From: Glandiceps talaboti
Taxonomy: Eukaryota; Hemichordata; Enteropneusta; Spengelidae
Assembly: GCF_964340395.1 (NCBI RefSeq)
Contig: NC_135569.1
Location: forward strand, 10,231,540-10,295,539
Reading direction: 5' to 3'
Length of the DNA stretch: 64,000 nt
In this document: piece by piece, positions 1 to 10,656 of the stretch
How positions within the stretch are numbered: the stretch's first letter is position 1
Layout: the number at the start of each line of letters is the position of its first letter
The notes under the pieces: model-generated
Databases searched by the model: none
Seen by the model: the letters and a program-made list of their open reading frames with translations, nothing else
What the model was told of the DNA's origin: nothing
Program-made: the position numbers and the translations under genes

Positions 1-806
1 AATCTTTAAATTTTGCTTAATACTGTGATTAAGAAAACATTTATTTATTACTGGCATTGCATACATGAGTGTTTTGGAGCAGTGGATTGAATATACATAA
101 AATACATATCATATGAATGAATATATAAATATGATTTGGATAAAATAGAAAATAAAGTACAGAAACAGAACATAAGAATCGATACAACAATAACATGAAT
201 GAGAGTTGGGTAAATCATTAAATCGATAGATTATTTGTGACGGCCGATGTCCATAAATCTGAAGAATTGAGAGTTGGCTTTCTGGTTGAATTTAGTCCTT
301 GTGTTGTGTTGTGTTGTGTTGTGTTGTGTTGTGTTGTGTTGTGTTGTGTTGTGTTGTGTTGTATTGTGTTGTGTTGTATTGTGTTGCGTTGCTTTGTGTT
401 GTGTTGTGTTGTATTGTGTTGCTTTGTGTTGTGTTGTGTTGTGTTGTGTTGTGTTATATTGCTCTGTGTTGTGTTGTGTTGCGTTGTGTTTCGTTGTGCT
501 GTGTTGTGTTGTGTTGGGTTGCATTGTGTTTTGCGTTCTGTTGCATTGCGTTGTGTTGTGTTGGGGAATGGTATCATTAGTTCATAAAGGTATGATGGCA
601 GTTTGTTATTAGTATTAGTTTGTTATTTTTTGACAATTTTATTGAAATTGTGTTTGTGGCGTTCTTGAATGGGTGGTGAACCAAGAGCAATTCTTGGTGG
701 AAGTAAAATGCTTTAATTGTGATAGAAAGAACCTGATAAAATCTATTCTAATTTTAGTCAACATTATCTGATAATTCATTACTTGTCATGTGTTGTTACT
801 TTTCAG
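1..806 (+). other. Intron or upstream part of the LIG3 gene
   Basis: No coding exon is visible here. The first LIG3 exon in the window begins after a splice acceptor ending at 806 and is in phase 0, so this stretch is read as the preceding intron. It holds AT-rich unique sequence and a TTGTG pentanucleotide array. The catalytic core and N-terminal exons of the ligase must lie upstream of the window. Confidence 0.6.
299..526 (+). repeat. TTGTG pentanucleotide microsatellite
   Basis: About 45 copies of TTGTG/TGTGT-type pentamers, near perfect from 299 to 360 and increasingly interrupted by T, C and G variants towards 526. It is open in several frames on both strands only because the repeat lacks stop codons, so the apparent Cys/Val/Leu-rich or Thr/Gln/His-rich reading frames are not genes. 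Confidence 0.95.
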
Positions 807-3800
807 CAAGCCCCAGTGTGGGAGATAACAGGAGCTGAGTTCAGTCATTCTAAAACACACACTGCTGATGGTATCTCAATTCGTTTTCCACGCTGTACCA
901 AAGTGCGTGATGACAAATCCTGGAATGAAGCCACAGACTTGGCAAGACTCAAGGTACGCACTTTTATCATAAAGAATGTTAGATTTTGTACAGCGCTTTG
1001 ATATTCAGGAATTAATAAATGTGAGAACAGTATGTAACTTTTTAAAAACTGAAATAACCAACTCTTGAGTATGGTAGCCGTACTTAATTCTACATGTATG
1101 TGTTTCATGACCTGTCCGACCCTATATTTATTCAAGCGGATTAAATGATAATAAAAATTGATGCCCTCTACAGCATTTTTAGAAAAACGTCACTGATTGT
1201 AAATAAATGTATATGTAGGTGAAAATTTCAGGTGAGAGAATTCTGCAAGTCATTGAAGTAACATCATAGATTCCTACACTTAGTATGAGACTTTAGCTAT
1301 TAGAAGGGTTACTCTTGAAACGTCAGTATAACTTTGTTGGACTGTGTACTTTTTATCTTACAACCAGTGACAGGCAAGCATTGACAAGCAGAACTTGTTA
1401 CAAACAAGGAAAGTAAACAACTGAATACGGCGTATTCCGGTTATCGAACTTCCGGTTGTTTCGCAGGAAAGTATCGCGAGAGGGCGCACCATATCTGACA
1501 AAGTGAGGGCCAGAATTTTCGTCATGGCATCTAATAGTATGGCGATGTATGAAGCTGTCAACAAAATGGGCGTAAAAGAACTCCGTGCATTCATAAAAGA
1601 GTGGAAAATTACTACTTCTAAATCTACTAGATATCGCCAGAAATGCTGTCAACCTTGGTCTTGAAACACTAGAAAATGATAATTTTCTGAGAGAACGGAA
1701 GAGGAGACGAATAGTGGATGTCAAGCATCAAAAGATAGAACTAATCGACAGCGGAAACATTGAAAGTTGGACGGAGGACCTTCGAAATATACCCGATGTA
1801 GACATGATAAACATATTTCTTTACCTTACTGGTGTCTGTTGCTTGACAAAAGAACGATTAGAAAATTACAAATCTGACAACAGCTTCCAATCTGATTAAA
1901 ATCCGATGTAGATGTTGGCTGATCGTTCATTGCTATTTTACCTTCGTTATTTTGCCTGAATTGACCTTCTTGGTACATGTTTACATTTTTTAGCTTGCCT
2001 GATCGCCTCCTCTACGATCAGGCTAAAAAATGTAAACATGTACCAAGAAAAATAATATCAGGCAAAATAACGAAGGTAAAATAGCAATGAACGATTAGCC
2101 GACATCTACATCGGATTTTAATCAGATTGAACAGCTTCCAGCTACAGTCATTGCAATATTGAGAGTTCGGTCGACAATTACCAAGCCACATGTTTATATT
2201 GTAACTGATGTCGCCGCATACTTAGGCCTTTCTTGTTTATTAGAACAGTGGTGTAGCACCACGGGTGAAATCATAAAACTTTGTCCGGAAAAAAACATTT
2301 CATGTACTGGTTATAAGTTGGCATAAACATATTTGTATTGATATACTCATCTTTACTATCACACTTTGATTAGCTTGCTATTCTTTATTCAGGACCATCA
2401 GTGTATAAAAAACCCCATTGAAGTCGGCAACGAATCATAAATATTGTTATTATGATTGATGTACCACACCGCCCACCCCTTCAATGAATCGGCCTTCCAT
2501 GTAACGTTTACGTGGTTCACTCATCATACCATGTCTTATACCGATCTGATTAAAATCTGATGTACATGTCGGCTGATCGTTCATTGCTATTTTACCTTCG
2601 TTATTTTGCCTGAATTGACCTTCGTGGTACATGTTTACGTTTTTGTCCTGATCGGTAGAGGAGGCGATCAAACATGTACCACGAAGGTCAATTCAGGCAC
2701 AATAACGAAAGTAAAATAGCAATGAACGATTAGCCGACATCTACATCGGATTTTAATCAGATTGGTTTTAGACAAGCTGCAATAACTGTAGCGTATATTG
2801 TGATTTTGAGGGTTCTTTCCTCTGTTTTTGTACCTTTTTCCGTTCCGATGTTTGACTGGAAGCAATCGCTACAATTTCTCCAACGGTAACGCAAATGGAC
2901 GAGGTCACACTGAAAACGTGAGTGAGATGTCAGTGTACTACCCGTTTCAAAATGTTGCTACTTTTGGGTTTTCCTCACGGTCGAATTGTAGAGCCAAACT
3001 TACGCGAAATATTAGGAGAACAAGAGGTTAATTTGCTATTTCGTTATTTGATGGGCGATAATGCAATATTATAGCGTAAAGTTACGGGGAATGACAGAAA
3101 ATCTTTAGTCAGTGGTTACGATGCCTATAGACTCTATGCTCTACAATTCTGGCCCTCACTTCCGGTTCTAAAACAGCGCCCCTAGTGGCCAAACAATCAT
3201 ATCTTTTATCTTTTCGGGGCTTCTTCGATAACCGGAATACGGCGTATTGAATTACTAACACTTGGTACAGAATGTGGGAAGTAGAGAGACTTGTATCTTT
3301 GGATATGAACAGTGTTATAGCCTCTTGGCATGTACATGAAATACCATGGAAACATCTGTGAATATGACAGTGTTCTCCCCAGGCCCTTGAAGCGGCACGG
3401 CACCGTGACGCTTGGACGGCAGGCCGTGACGCTTGACAATGTGCCGTGACGCTTTAGATCTTGCCCGACATCCTTGTTTATGATATGGTAATGATTACCA
3501 GACAGATTTCATTGAAGTTTGCCATCAGTATTGTTTTCGATAGGAACAAAATGCGTAAACCCGCTAATGGTAGTGTGATTCACACTCGGTACAACAGCTT
3601 TCGGTAAATCAAAGGCAATACCTGCCCATCCGTAACGTCGGTTCGACCGTAGAAGCATGTCGGAACTGTCAGACTTTGACAACTATAAAATCAAACGATG
3701 CCGTGCCATTTTGCTATAAAGTATAAAAGTTCGACAAACGCATGAAGTTGACATTCAGTGTCTAGTTAATTTTCTATGAGTGACAGAGTAACAGTGATAA

Positions 3801-6800
3801 CACCGTATGTCTGAACCCAAGAGCATGAGCATGTGCATTCTTCAGTGTCGTGAAAAGAGTTGAACAGACTAATGTACCTTTCGATAAAGTGGCAATGTTA
3901 TCTCCGATTATCAGCTTCATGTTCAATTTTACCCTGAAAACACGTTTAGTTTGTAGTTTGACATTGTAATTTGTAGACTGATACATCGTACGACTACGCA
4001 TGGATTTTCCAATATGGCGGCCATGACGTCACAAACTATCGCGAGTTTTGGAAGTCCTGCATAGGGAAGTATAGTAAGTCTCGTGTATCACGATATTTCG
4101 GACTAACACGATGTCTGCCGGTTGCTGTACACAAACTTTTCGTGTTTCGAAAGTCTAATTTATCTGTGGACATTAAGTTTTAAATAATTTCAGCTTTCCT
4201 AACAATAATAATCAATAACACTGCTTTATGAGTTTCTTTTTGGTGCTAATATTTTGAATTAATAAATTGGCCTTCAACTTTCCTTTGGTCACATGTACAT
4301 GTACTACTTGTTTGATATTAATTTTATTATGATGTACTTTGATTTTTCGGGAATATAATTATATGTAAATTGATGCTAATTTATGCTAATGAGCCGATAT
4401 CCTATCAACAAATCCTGGGGAGAACACTGTATGAGCTATTGTGTAAAGTGGCTATAAAATTGTTCTTATCAAATGATGGTATATAATATGTGTCTCTGTA
4501 CTTCCAACATTCTGTGCCAAGTGTTGCAAGTCCTATTCATTTGTTTACTTTCCTGTTTGTAACAAGTTCCACTTGTATATGCTTGTGTGTCATTGGCTGT
4601 AGTATTTATTTACTTCACGTTTTTGTAACAAGTTCCACTTGTAAATGCTTACTTGTCAAAGGTTGTAACAGGATTTTCAGCTTGAAGTTTGGTGTTCTAA
4701 ACAAATCCAGTAAACAAATTTCCTTGAACTTATTGCACAAGAGTCCCTGAGTGATATGTTTTACATTTTTTTCCAGCTGCTCTATAAGAAATCAAAATTT
4801 GTACCACACCTAAGAGTCCCCGGATGATATATTGTATACTTTTTTTTCCAGTTACTTTATAAGAAATCCAAAGAGACATCAGACATGCCTGATATGCTGG
4901 GAGGGTCTCCTAGAGTGAAAGGCAAGAAGGCAGAGAATTCAAGTAATGACGTACGTGCTGACAGCAATGGTGATGTATCTTCATCTAGTCCATCCAAAAT
5001 GAAAACTCCAATCAAAAGAAAGATAGAAGATGATGATAGTGACGATGATGATGAACCAAGTCCTAGAAAGGTAGATGAAAATATGTCATTTTTATTGACA
5101 AAATCCATCATTAAAGGGGAATGGAAAGGCAGGAAATAGTCATTTTCATAACTTTGGGTTTGTAGAATTATTTCATGATTGTACATCATGTATCAAGTGT
5201 AATTGCGGAGAAAACAGTTGAAACTTTTTCCTCATTCATTGTTCAGTGGATGTCCTTGCCATAGACACTCATTTACATACTGACTTCACTTGAATAATAT
5301 GAGGTAGTGTAATGACTTACCATAGCGAGCAGTCTTCTTATGGGGATATTTTCAAATCATTGTTAATATTAATCGTTATGGCCCGGATATGGGTTTTGTG
5401 GACCGAGGTTGTACAGTGGAAGAGCCCGTAAGCCGTACTACCGAGGTCGGCAAAACCCAAATCTGGGCCATAAAGGTTTTATACCCCATTTATTGTATTC
5501 ACAAAAAAGTAAAAATAGTGAAGAAGTTAATGAAGCCAAATCACTGAGCGAATGGATATTGATGAGTGCGCCACTTGCCATATTTGGGTAAAGTGTGCCA
5601 GGGCGCGATACTATGATGTTATTGCCCGATATTACCTCGTTGTTTGTCATAAATAGTATCATTCAGGTACGGATATTTGCATTCCCAGTTTTGAAAGATG
5701 TCTGTTTTAATTTTATGGTCATACGCAATAACTTCAATGTCGAACATCTACCACCATTTTTGTTTGTTTATGTTCGGCATTGCTGTCTTGTCCAATCAGA
5801 AAGCTGCTTTGTGATGACGTTTAACGTGAATATGATGACGTTTAACATGCCATATCAGAAGTGAGATTTCGCATTAAATGTCATTAAGAATGATTGATCT
5901 TGGCATAGGCATATGAGAAAGGGTATTGTAATAAGCTTGTAGGTAGAATGAGTGTCAGTGTAGTTACAGAACAAAGAACATAGAAAGGATATCACCAGTT
6001 AACCATGTGTACTTACTGTTATGTATTTCATTCAGAGACCAGTATGTAAATACAGTTCAGACTGTTACCAAACAAATCCAAAACATTTAGAACAGTTTGA
6101 TCATTCTCCAAGGAAAGCTGTCACAAAGTCACCTGGAAAATCTTCTGTACAAAGTGGATCGAAGGTAAGAGTTGCACATCTATATTACAACAGTCTTGTA
6201 TGTTGCATGTCATCTGATATTCTGTGTGGAAAGCTTAGGATTAAATTCCACCAGACTCTCATCTCAAATAAATTACCTGATTATGTGGTGGCTTGTAGAA
6301 CAACCACCGCTTTCAAGACAAATTTGGATTGTTATTGGACAGATATATCAAGATAACGCTTGTAATCTCGAACTCAACCTCAATCTCAACTATGTAGATG
6401 CTGGATCACAAAGCTAATAATTAGATGTTACTCCCCAATATTTTTCTTTGCTTAGCCAGGGAAAATACGAGTGACTTAAGGGGCATTTGTCACTGCAAGT
6501 CACTAGACGAGTAGTAGACAGATGAATGAAGAAATATATTGGAGAATAACAAGATTATACCAGCACCAGTAATATCAAAGAAAAATTGGGGGAATTAATG
6601 GAATGTTTTGTCTCATATTTCAAACACAGCAGAACCAGTGATGTAGACACGCATTGTCGTGTCAAAGACATGCGTTGTTGTGAAGTTGAACGACCAGGGT
6701 ATAAATTCCATATTATTTAGTTGAACCTGGTTCATGCATGGTATAATGAATGGTGTCTCCTTTTGCAAGTTTAACACTAAGTGATGAATCTTGATCAATT

Positions 6801-7446
6801 TGAGAAAATTAGTTGCCATCAGATCATGTCACTATATACTTATAAATGTGTTTTGTACACTTTTTGCTTCATGCACTATAAACTTATAAATGTGTTTTGT
6901 ACACTTTTTGCTTCATGCACTATAAACTTATAAATGTGTTTTGTAAACTTCTTATCATATTTGTTTGCAGCATTTACCTGATGTGTTTACAGGAATGCAG
7001 ATTTATCTTCCAAACACAACTCCAAAGTATGAACAACTGAAACGCTTTGTCATAGCATATGATGGTGATATTGTAGCTGACTATGACAAAGATACAGCAT
7101 CTCACATTGTTATTGATGGTGACAATAAGGTAAGGAAGGTCTAAAGATCTAACCGTGAGACTACCTTTTTGGTAGTGATGCATTTATGAATGTTTCTTTA
7201 TTTCTAACAATGTATAAAGCTAACTTTTCAGTATAGAAACTAAAAAAGTTATCTTAATTTATATGTGTGTGTGTGTGTGTGTGTGTGTCACTTATGTCTG
7301 TCACTGTCTGTGTCACTGTATGTGTTTGTCACCCACAGTCACTATATGTGTGTCACTGTCACTGTGTCAGTCACTGTCACTGTGTATGTCACTGCATCAC
7401 TGTGTGTGTCACTGTGTATGTGTTTGTCACTGTGTGTGTTTGTGTT

Positions 7447-7521
<75 letters not shown>

Positions 7522-7641
7522 ATTCACAGTTTACAAAAGCTATTTTGATATTTGACATTTAAGGGAGGACGTTCAGACAAGTACATCACAGCAGACTGGT
7601 TATGGCAGTGTGTGAAACAGAAGAAACTTGTTCCAAAGTAA
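807..7641 (+). CDS. LIG3: DNA ligase III, C-terminal half (5 exons, 5' partial)
   Basis: ATP-dependent DNA ligase of base-excision, single-strand-break and mitochondrial repair, recognised by its OB-fold end and BRCT domain. Exons: 807-953, 4852-5070, 6036-6164, 6971-7129 and 7564-7641 (TAA), all joined in phase 0, giving 243 in-window residues. Residues 1-49 (PVWEITGAEFS, HTADGISIRFPRC, then RDDK) are the OB-fold end with the RxDK motif VI of nucleotidyl transferases. Residues 50-122 are a linker with a basic KRK and acidic SDDDDE stretch, possibly a nuclear signal and CK2 sites. Residues 126-145 fit a PBZ zinc finger (C-x5-C-x6-H-x5-H). Residues about 170-243 form a BRCT domain (FTGMQIYLP, then WLWQCVKQKKLV), which in vertebrates binds XRCC1. 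The N-terminal zinc finger, DNA-binding domain and catalytic lysine lie upstream. The gene frame is intact. Intron 1 in the window holds nested transposons and the last intron a GT array. The PBZ is not part of the vertebrate LIG3 layout I know. Confidence 0.93.
1524..1887 (+). pseudogene. Transposon-borne protein with SAP-like start, frameshifted
   Basis: The frame from ATG 1524 reads MASNSMAMYEAVNKMGVKEL and onward, a helix-rich VKELRxF pattern like SAP-type DNA-binding starts. Between about 1614 and 1640 the open frame shifts; the second frame then runs on through ARNAVNLGLETLEND, a basic RERKRRR patch and WTEDLRNIPDVDMINI. It is interrupted at 1888 by a fold-back insertion, and beyond that insertion it soon meets a stop. 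I do not recognise the full-length protein; it is probably a gene of the surrounding transposon, now dead. Confidence 0.5.
1888..2129. mobile_element. Mutator-like fold-back element, copy 1 (242 bp)
   Basis: Starts CAATCTGATTAAAATCC and ends with the reverse complement. The arms, about 110 bp each, are nearly perfect inverted copies around a short centre at about 1995-2020. The 9-bp target duplication AACAGCTTC is exact at 1879-1887 and 2130-2138. A 9-bp duplication with long inverted repeats is the hallmark of Mutator-like elements. No coding capacity. Confidence 0.88.
2542..2764. mobile_element. Mutator-like fold-back element, copy 2 (223 bp)
   Basis: Begins CGATCTGATTAAAATCTGAT and ends with ATTTTAATCAGATTG. 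The arms are the same family as the copy at 1888. Flanks GTCTTATAC (2533-2541) and GTTTTAGAC (2765-2773) match at 7 of 9 positions, a decayed 9-bp target duplication, so this copy looks older than its neighbour. Confidence 0.82.
3368..4429. mobile_element. 1.06-kb element with CAGTGTTCTCCCCAGG ends
   Basis: Terminal inverted repeat CAGTGTTCTCCCCAGG at 3368-3383 matches CCTGGGGAGAACACTG at 4414-4429. The flanking pentamer TATGA is present on both sides (3363-3367, 4430-4434). The interior has three copies of a CCGTGACGCTT motif near 3405-3460 and no open frame of note. The ends resemble hAT-type termini, but the duplication looks like 5 bp rather than 8, so the superfamily is open. Confidence 0.65.
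4741..4827 (+). other. Duplicated LIG3 splice acceptor (decoy or alternative exon start)
   Basis: About 75 bp ending in a pyrimidine tract, CAG and the exon start CTGCTCTATAAGAAATC is a diverged direct duplicate of the real acceptor and exon start at 4813-4870. The two acceptors (G at 4776 and 4851) are exactly 75 nt apart, a multiple of three. Reading from the upstream acceptor keeps the frame for 16 residues (LLYKKSKFVPHLRVPG) and then meets TGA at 4825-4827. Use of it would truncate the ligase before the PBZ and BRCT domains. Confidence 0.7.
6830..6948 (+). repeat. 44-bp tandem repeat in LIG3 intron
   Basis: About 2.7 copies of a 44-bp unit containing TATAAATGTGTTTTGTACAC and CTTTTTGCTTCATGCAC, ending just upstream of the acceptor of the BRCT exon (6970). 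Confidence 0.85.
7263..7520 (+). repeat. GT microsatellite with degenerate core
   Basis: A (GT)n run at 7264-7288, an interrupted TGTCACTGT-rich core, and a long uninterrupted (GT)n run at about 7454-7519. It ends 44 nt before the terminal LIG3 exon. The Cys/Val reading frames across it are artefacts of the repeat. Confidence 0.95.
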
Positions 7642-8503
7642 AAAGACTGCATGTAGTTCCTGAATGATGATGTAAGATTAAAAAAACCCAGTGTCTGTTG
7701 TACCATAGACCTTCCACCCACAGAGTCTATGGTTGTATTAGGCTATGAAATGTCTAAAGGCAATGGAACTTGAAAACTGAAAAGAAAACATTAAGAGGAT
7801 AAAAATCCTGAATTGATGCAGTAATGGAATCTGAACAAGACTTATTGTAGTCATAGCGACAAGAAGACGTAAGGTGATTGGTGAAAATGCTCCTCAGCAG
7901 TAGCAAATTTCTGTTGAAATATTTAGGCAAATGAAGTCTGATTGTGTGTGTAAATGTAGCTAGCAATTGCATATTACATGATTAATACAAAGACAATACA
8001 ATGGGAATCGCTTCCAAAACTTTGTTGGACTCTAGAAATTTCCCAGAGTCCATGAACATTCTCGCACAAAATTCAAACTGTTTGTAGGTTATTATCAATA
8101 TCATGGGTATTCATAGAGGCAAGGGGTAGTAAATTACTTTCTTTTTAGGTAAGCAAAGATAATTATCTCCGGCAGTTTGCATACTATTTTTATTTAGCTA
8201 TATGACATTGACAGTCAAACTGTATCTGGGAAATAAACCATCAATGCCATATTACTTGACGTAAAGATCATTCAATGCGTTTGGTGGTATCAGTACCATT
8301 AATGACAAGGATAGGCAATTGGAAATTCCCCATCTTAGGAAAAATTGATCTCCGAGTCCAGCAGTTTACATATTACTTCTGTTTCCCAAATGGAAGTCAA
8401 GGTATGCTTGTGAAATAACTAATCAATGTGATACAATATAACATGATGTAAGGATAATCAAAGTGTTTGATGGTCATGTGGTATCAGTGACATTAGTCAT
8501 TAC

Positions 8504-8901
8504 TAGTCTAGAATTCTAAACTGGTATAGTATTACGTTTTAAAAACTTCATTACTAATACCAGTCTAGTCATGACGATTGTTCGAACACAGAAATCTGTG
8601 CTCCCCCAACCGTGTTCATACAAACAGGTTGATGTTGTCACGTCCCCATGTGATTTTAGTTTAAACAGACTGGAGGTGGAGTCCTGGTTTGACATTTGCA
8701 TATCAGTGCAGTCCTAGAAATGTTAGAAAGGTCAACAGCCTGTCAGTTTGTGATGGATTACTACTGACATGTACCCTTTGCGCTTCGTTCACCACAGGGG
8801 AGCACCACAGTTTAACACCTTTTGTAACCGTTATGACTAGACTGGTATTAGTAATGAAGTTTTTAAAATGCAACACTGTACCAGTTTAGAATTCTAGACT
8901 A
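8504..8901. mobile_element. Fold-back element, TAGTCTAGAATTCTAAACTG family
   Basis: The first roughly 70 bp, beginning TAGTCTAGAATTCTAAACTG and running through a CTTCATTACTAATACCAG stretch, are repeated in inverted orientation at the right end. The 8-mer TGACATTA occurs at 8902-8909 and at 8488-8495; if that is the target duplication, eight extra bases lie on the left side. Parts of its interior recur at 20270-20345 and, inverted, at 36690-36950. Confidence 0.75.
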
Positions 8902-10479
8902 TGACATTAAGCCAAAGGAAATTGACTTTCTTTGGGAAAAATTACCTAAAGCAGTTTACATATTTCTTTTATTTCGCTATTTTATGATAGTCAAGATTTG
9001 CTTGTTCATTGACATAGGAAATGTCTTGAAGATATGATCGTTTTAGCATCAATTTTATTTAGCTAATAAAATGAGATTTTGTGTGACATCATAGTACAAG
9101 ACATCTAGACATTTTGGGAGAAATGATCCTTTGTTTTACTTAAGCCAAATAAATTCATAGTCAGTGGTTGAAATTTAATATTACACGAGGCTTAGCAAAT
9201 TCAGGATATTTTGAGGAAATAATTATTATCAATAAATATTATGAGAGGAATTGATTGTAAGCTACAAAGATAACACAGAAGGTTGAAATGATTTCATAAT
9301 TTCTGATCAAAGTTTTGGTTGACACATTCAGTTATATATCCTAGAAATGATTATAAAAATAGGACAGAGAAGAGATATGTCATTCAATATGCACTTGTCA
9401 TTAGAGTGACACAAGCTGAATTTAGAAGCATTTTCCTTAAAGTAGAATGTGCCTTGGGACAAATTTCCCTGAAAATATGTTCAATTCTGTGCAAACTTAA
9501 CCATATGAAAGTCCTTTTGAAATGATCAAAGAAATTTTGGTGTTCACCATCTTGTTTTCAAGCAAATCGACAAGCTTTCATTTTCCTATAGAGTTTTATA
9601 AATTACAAATCCAAAATAAATACCCCAATCCTCATCCATATGGCCACTTTACGTGTAATGCCAGGTTTGAGTTCAGCCAATAGGGAACTTGCAATCCAGA
9701 CTGAGCATGCTCAAATGCAAATGACAATGGGATTATCTGTGGTTATCGTAATACCTAATCTGGACTAACCAATAAAATAAAGTCACCACAATGGTCAGGG
9801 TAACTCTGAATTGATCATTTGTGGTTACAAACAATGCAAAAATATTGCTTATAATACCAATTGCTTAGTATTTATTATCACACTTCCCATGATGCAACAT
9901 TCAACATGGTGGGTTTGCAAGTTCTCTATCGTAAATGATGGTTTAATTTGCTATAGTGAGTAGAATATTGTGAGTAACTTTCAGATATGCTGCAAAAATC
10001 ATGCCCGCAATTGTATAAACACTGCTTGTGCCTCCTTAAACCAAGTATAAAAAAGTATAATCCAAAATAAATGCCTTTTTTTATCACCATGTTTGAATGG
10101 ACATAAAACATTGAAGATGTTTCAAATGATGTTAAAGTACTATTTTAGGTGAATCAAACTTGTTACAATGATCAATTTCCAAACTTTTTTGTTGTTGAAA
10201 AATTACTGCAATTGAATGAAATGAATTCCTGACACTAGTTTTCTGGGCACATCACATGTATTTGCAATCAATTTTTGTAAAAATAAAGTTTGTATCAACA
10301 TTGTCCTGTTACTTACGTATTATTATTTAAAAAGCAAAGATTATTAAGTACAGAAAAGTCACTCTTACTGAAGTTCTGTTTCTTATCTCTGCTGTCAAGT
10401 CCAGAGTTGTGAATAGACTTGAATATTTTTCAATGACATTGTTCATGCGTTCAGTACTAGCAGTGCTACAGATATGACA

Positions 10480-10656
10480 AAGTGTGTGTGTGTGTGTGTG
10501 TGTGTGTTTATGTACGTGTATGTATGTATGTATGTATGTATGTATGTATGTGTGTGTGCGTGCATGTGAGTGTAAGGATGGAGTGCCAGAAGACAAGATG
10601 ATATGACTGCTTTAGTGGTGGTTGCAGTATGTGTGTGTGTGTGTGTGTGTGTGTGG
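10480..10656 (+). repeat. GT and GTAT microsatellites
   Basis: (GT)n at 10481-10507, (GTAT)n at about 10519-10551 and a second (GT)n at about 10630-10655 leading into a G-tract at 10656-10664. Simple sequence only. Confidence 0.9.

Larger units (their letters stand above)
1427..3247 (+). mobile_element. 1.8-kb DNA transposon, decayed
   Basis: Inverted ends ACGGCGTATTCCGGTTATCG (left) and its near-perfect reverse complement at 3226-3245 flank the element. The pentamer TGAAT is repeated at 1422-1426 and 3248-3252, a likely target duplication. The interior contains a broken reading frame at 1524-1887 and two Mutator-like fold-back elements that landed in it later. The superfamily is not assigned. 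Confidence 0.65.
1365..4605. mobile_element. Fold-back element split by two later insertions
   Basis: Left-arm pieces 1365-1426 and about 3248-3367 match, in inverted orientation, the right arm at about 4430-4605; shared words include CTTGTTACAAACA, AAAGTAAACAA and ACTTGGYACAGAATG. A complete relative without insertions is at 36018-36342. The original element was therefore a few hundred bp and was later opened at 1427 and 3368 by two further transposons. It lies inside a LIG3 intron. Confidence 0.7.

Noticed and set aside
218-612. Overlapping open frames rich in Cys/Val/Leu and in Thr/Gln/His
   Set aside because: They are translations of the TTGTG pentamer array in different frames; no start context or homology.
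4010-4050. ATGGCGGCCATGACGTCAC, resembling a CRE/YY1-type promoter word
   Set aside because: It lies inside a transposon in a LIG3 intron with no downstream exon; another TGACGTCA near 23500 is equally unsupported.
4777-4827. The upstream LLYKKS segment as the normal LIG3 exon start
   Set aside because: It meets a stop after 16 residues; the downstream acceptor gives a continuous frame into the PBZ and BRCT exons.
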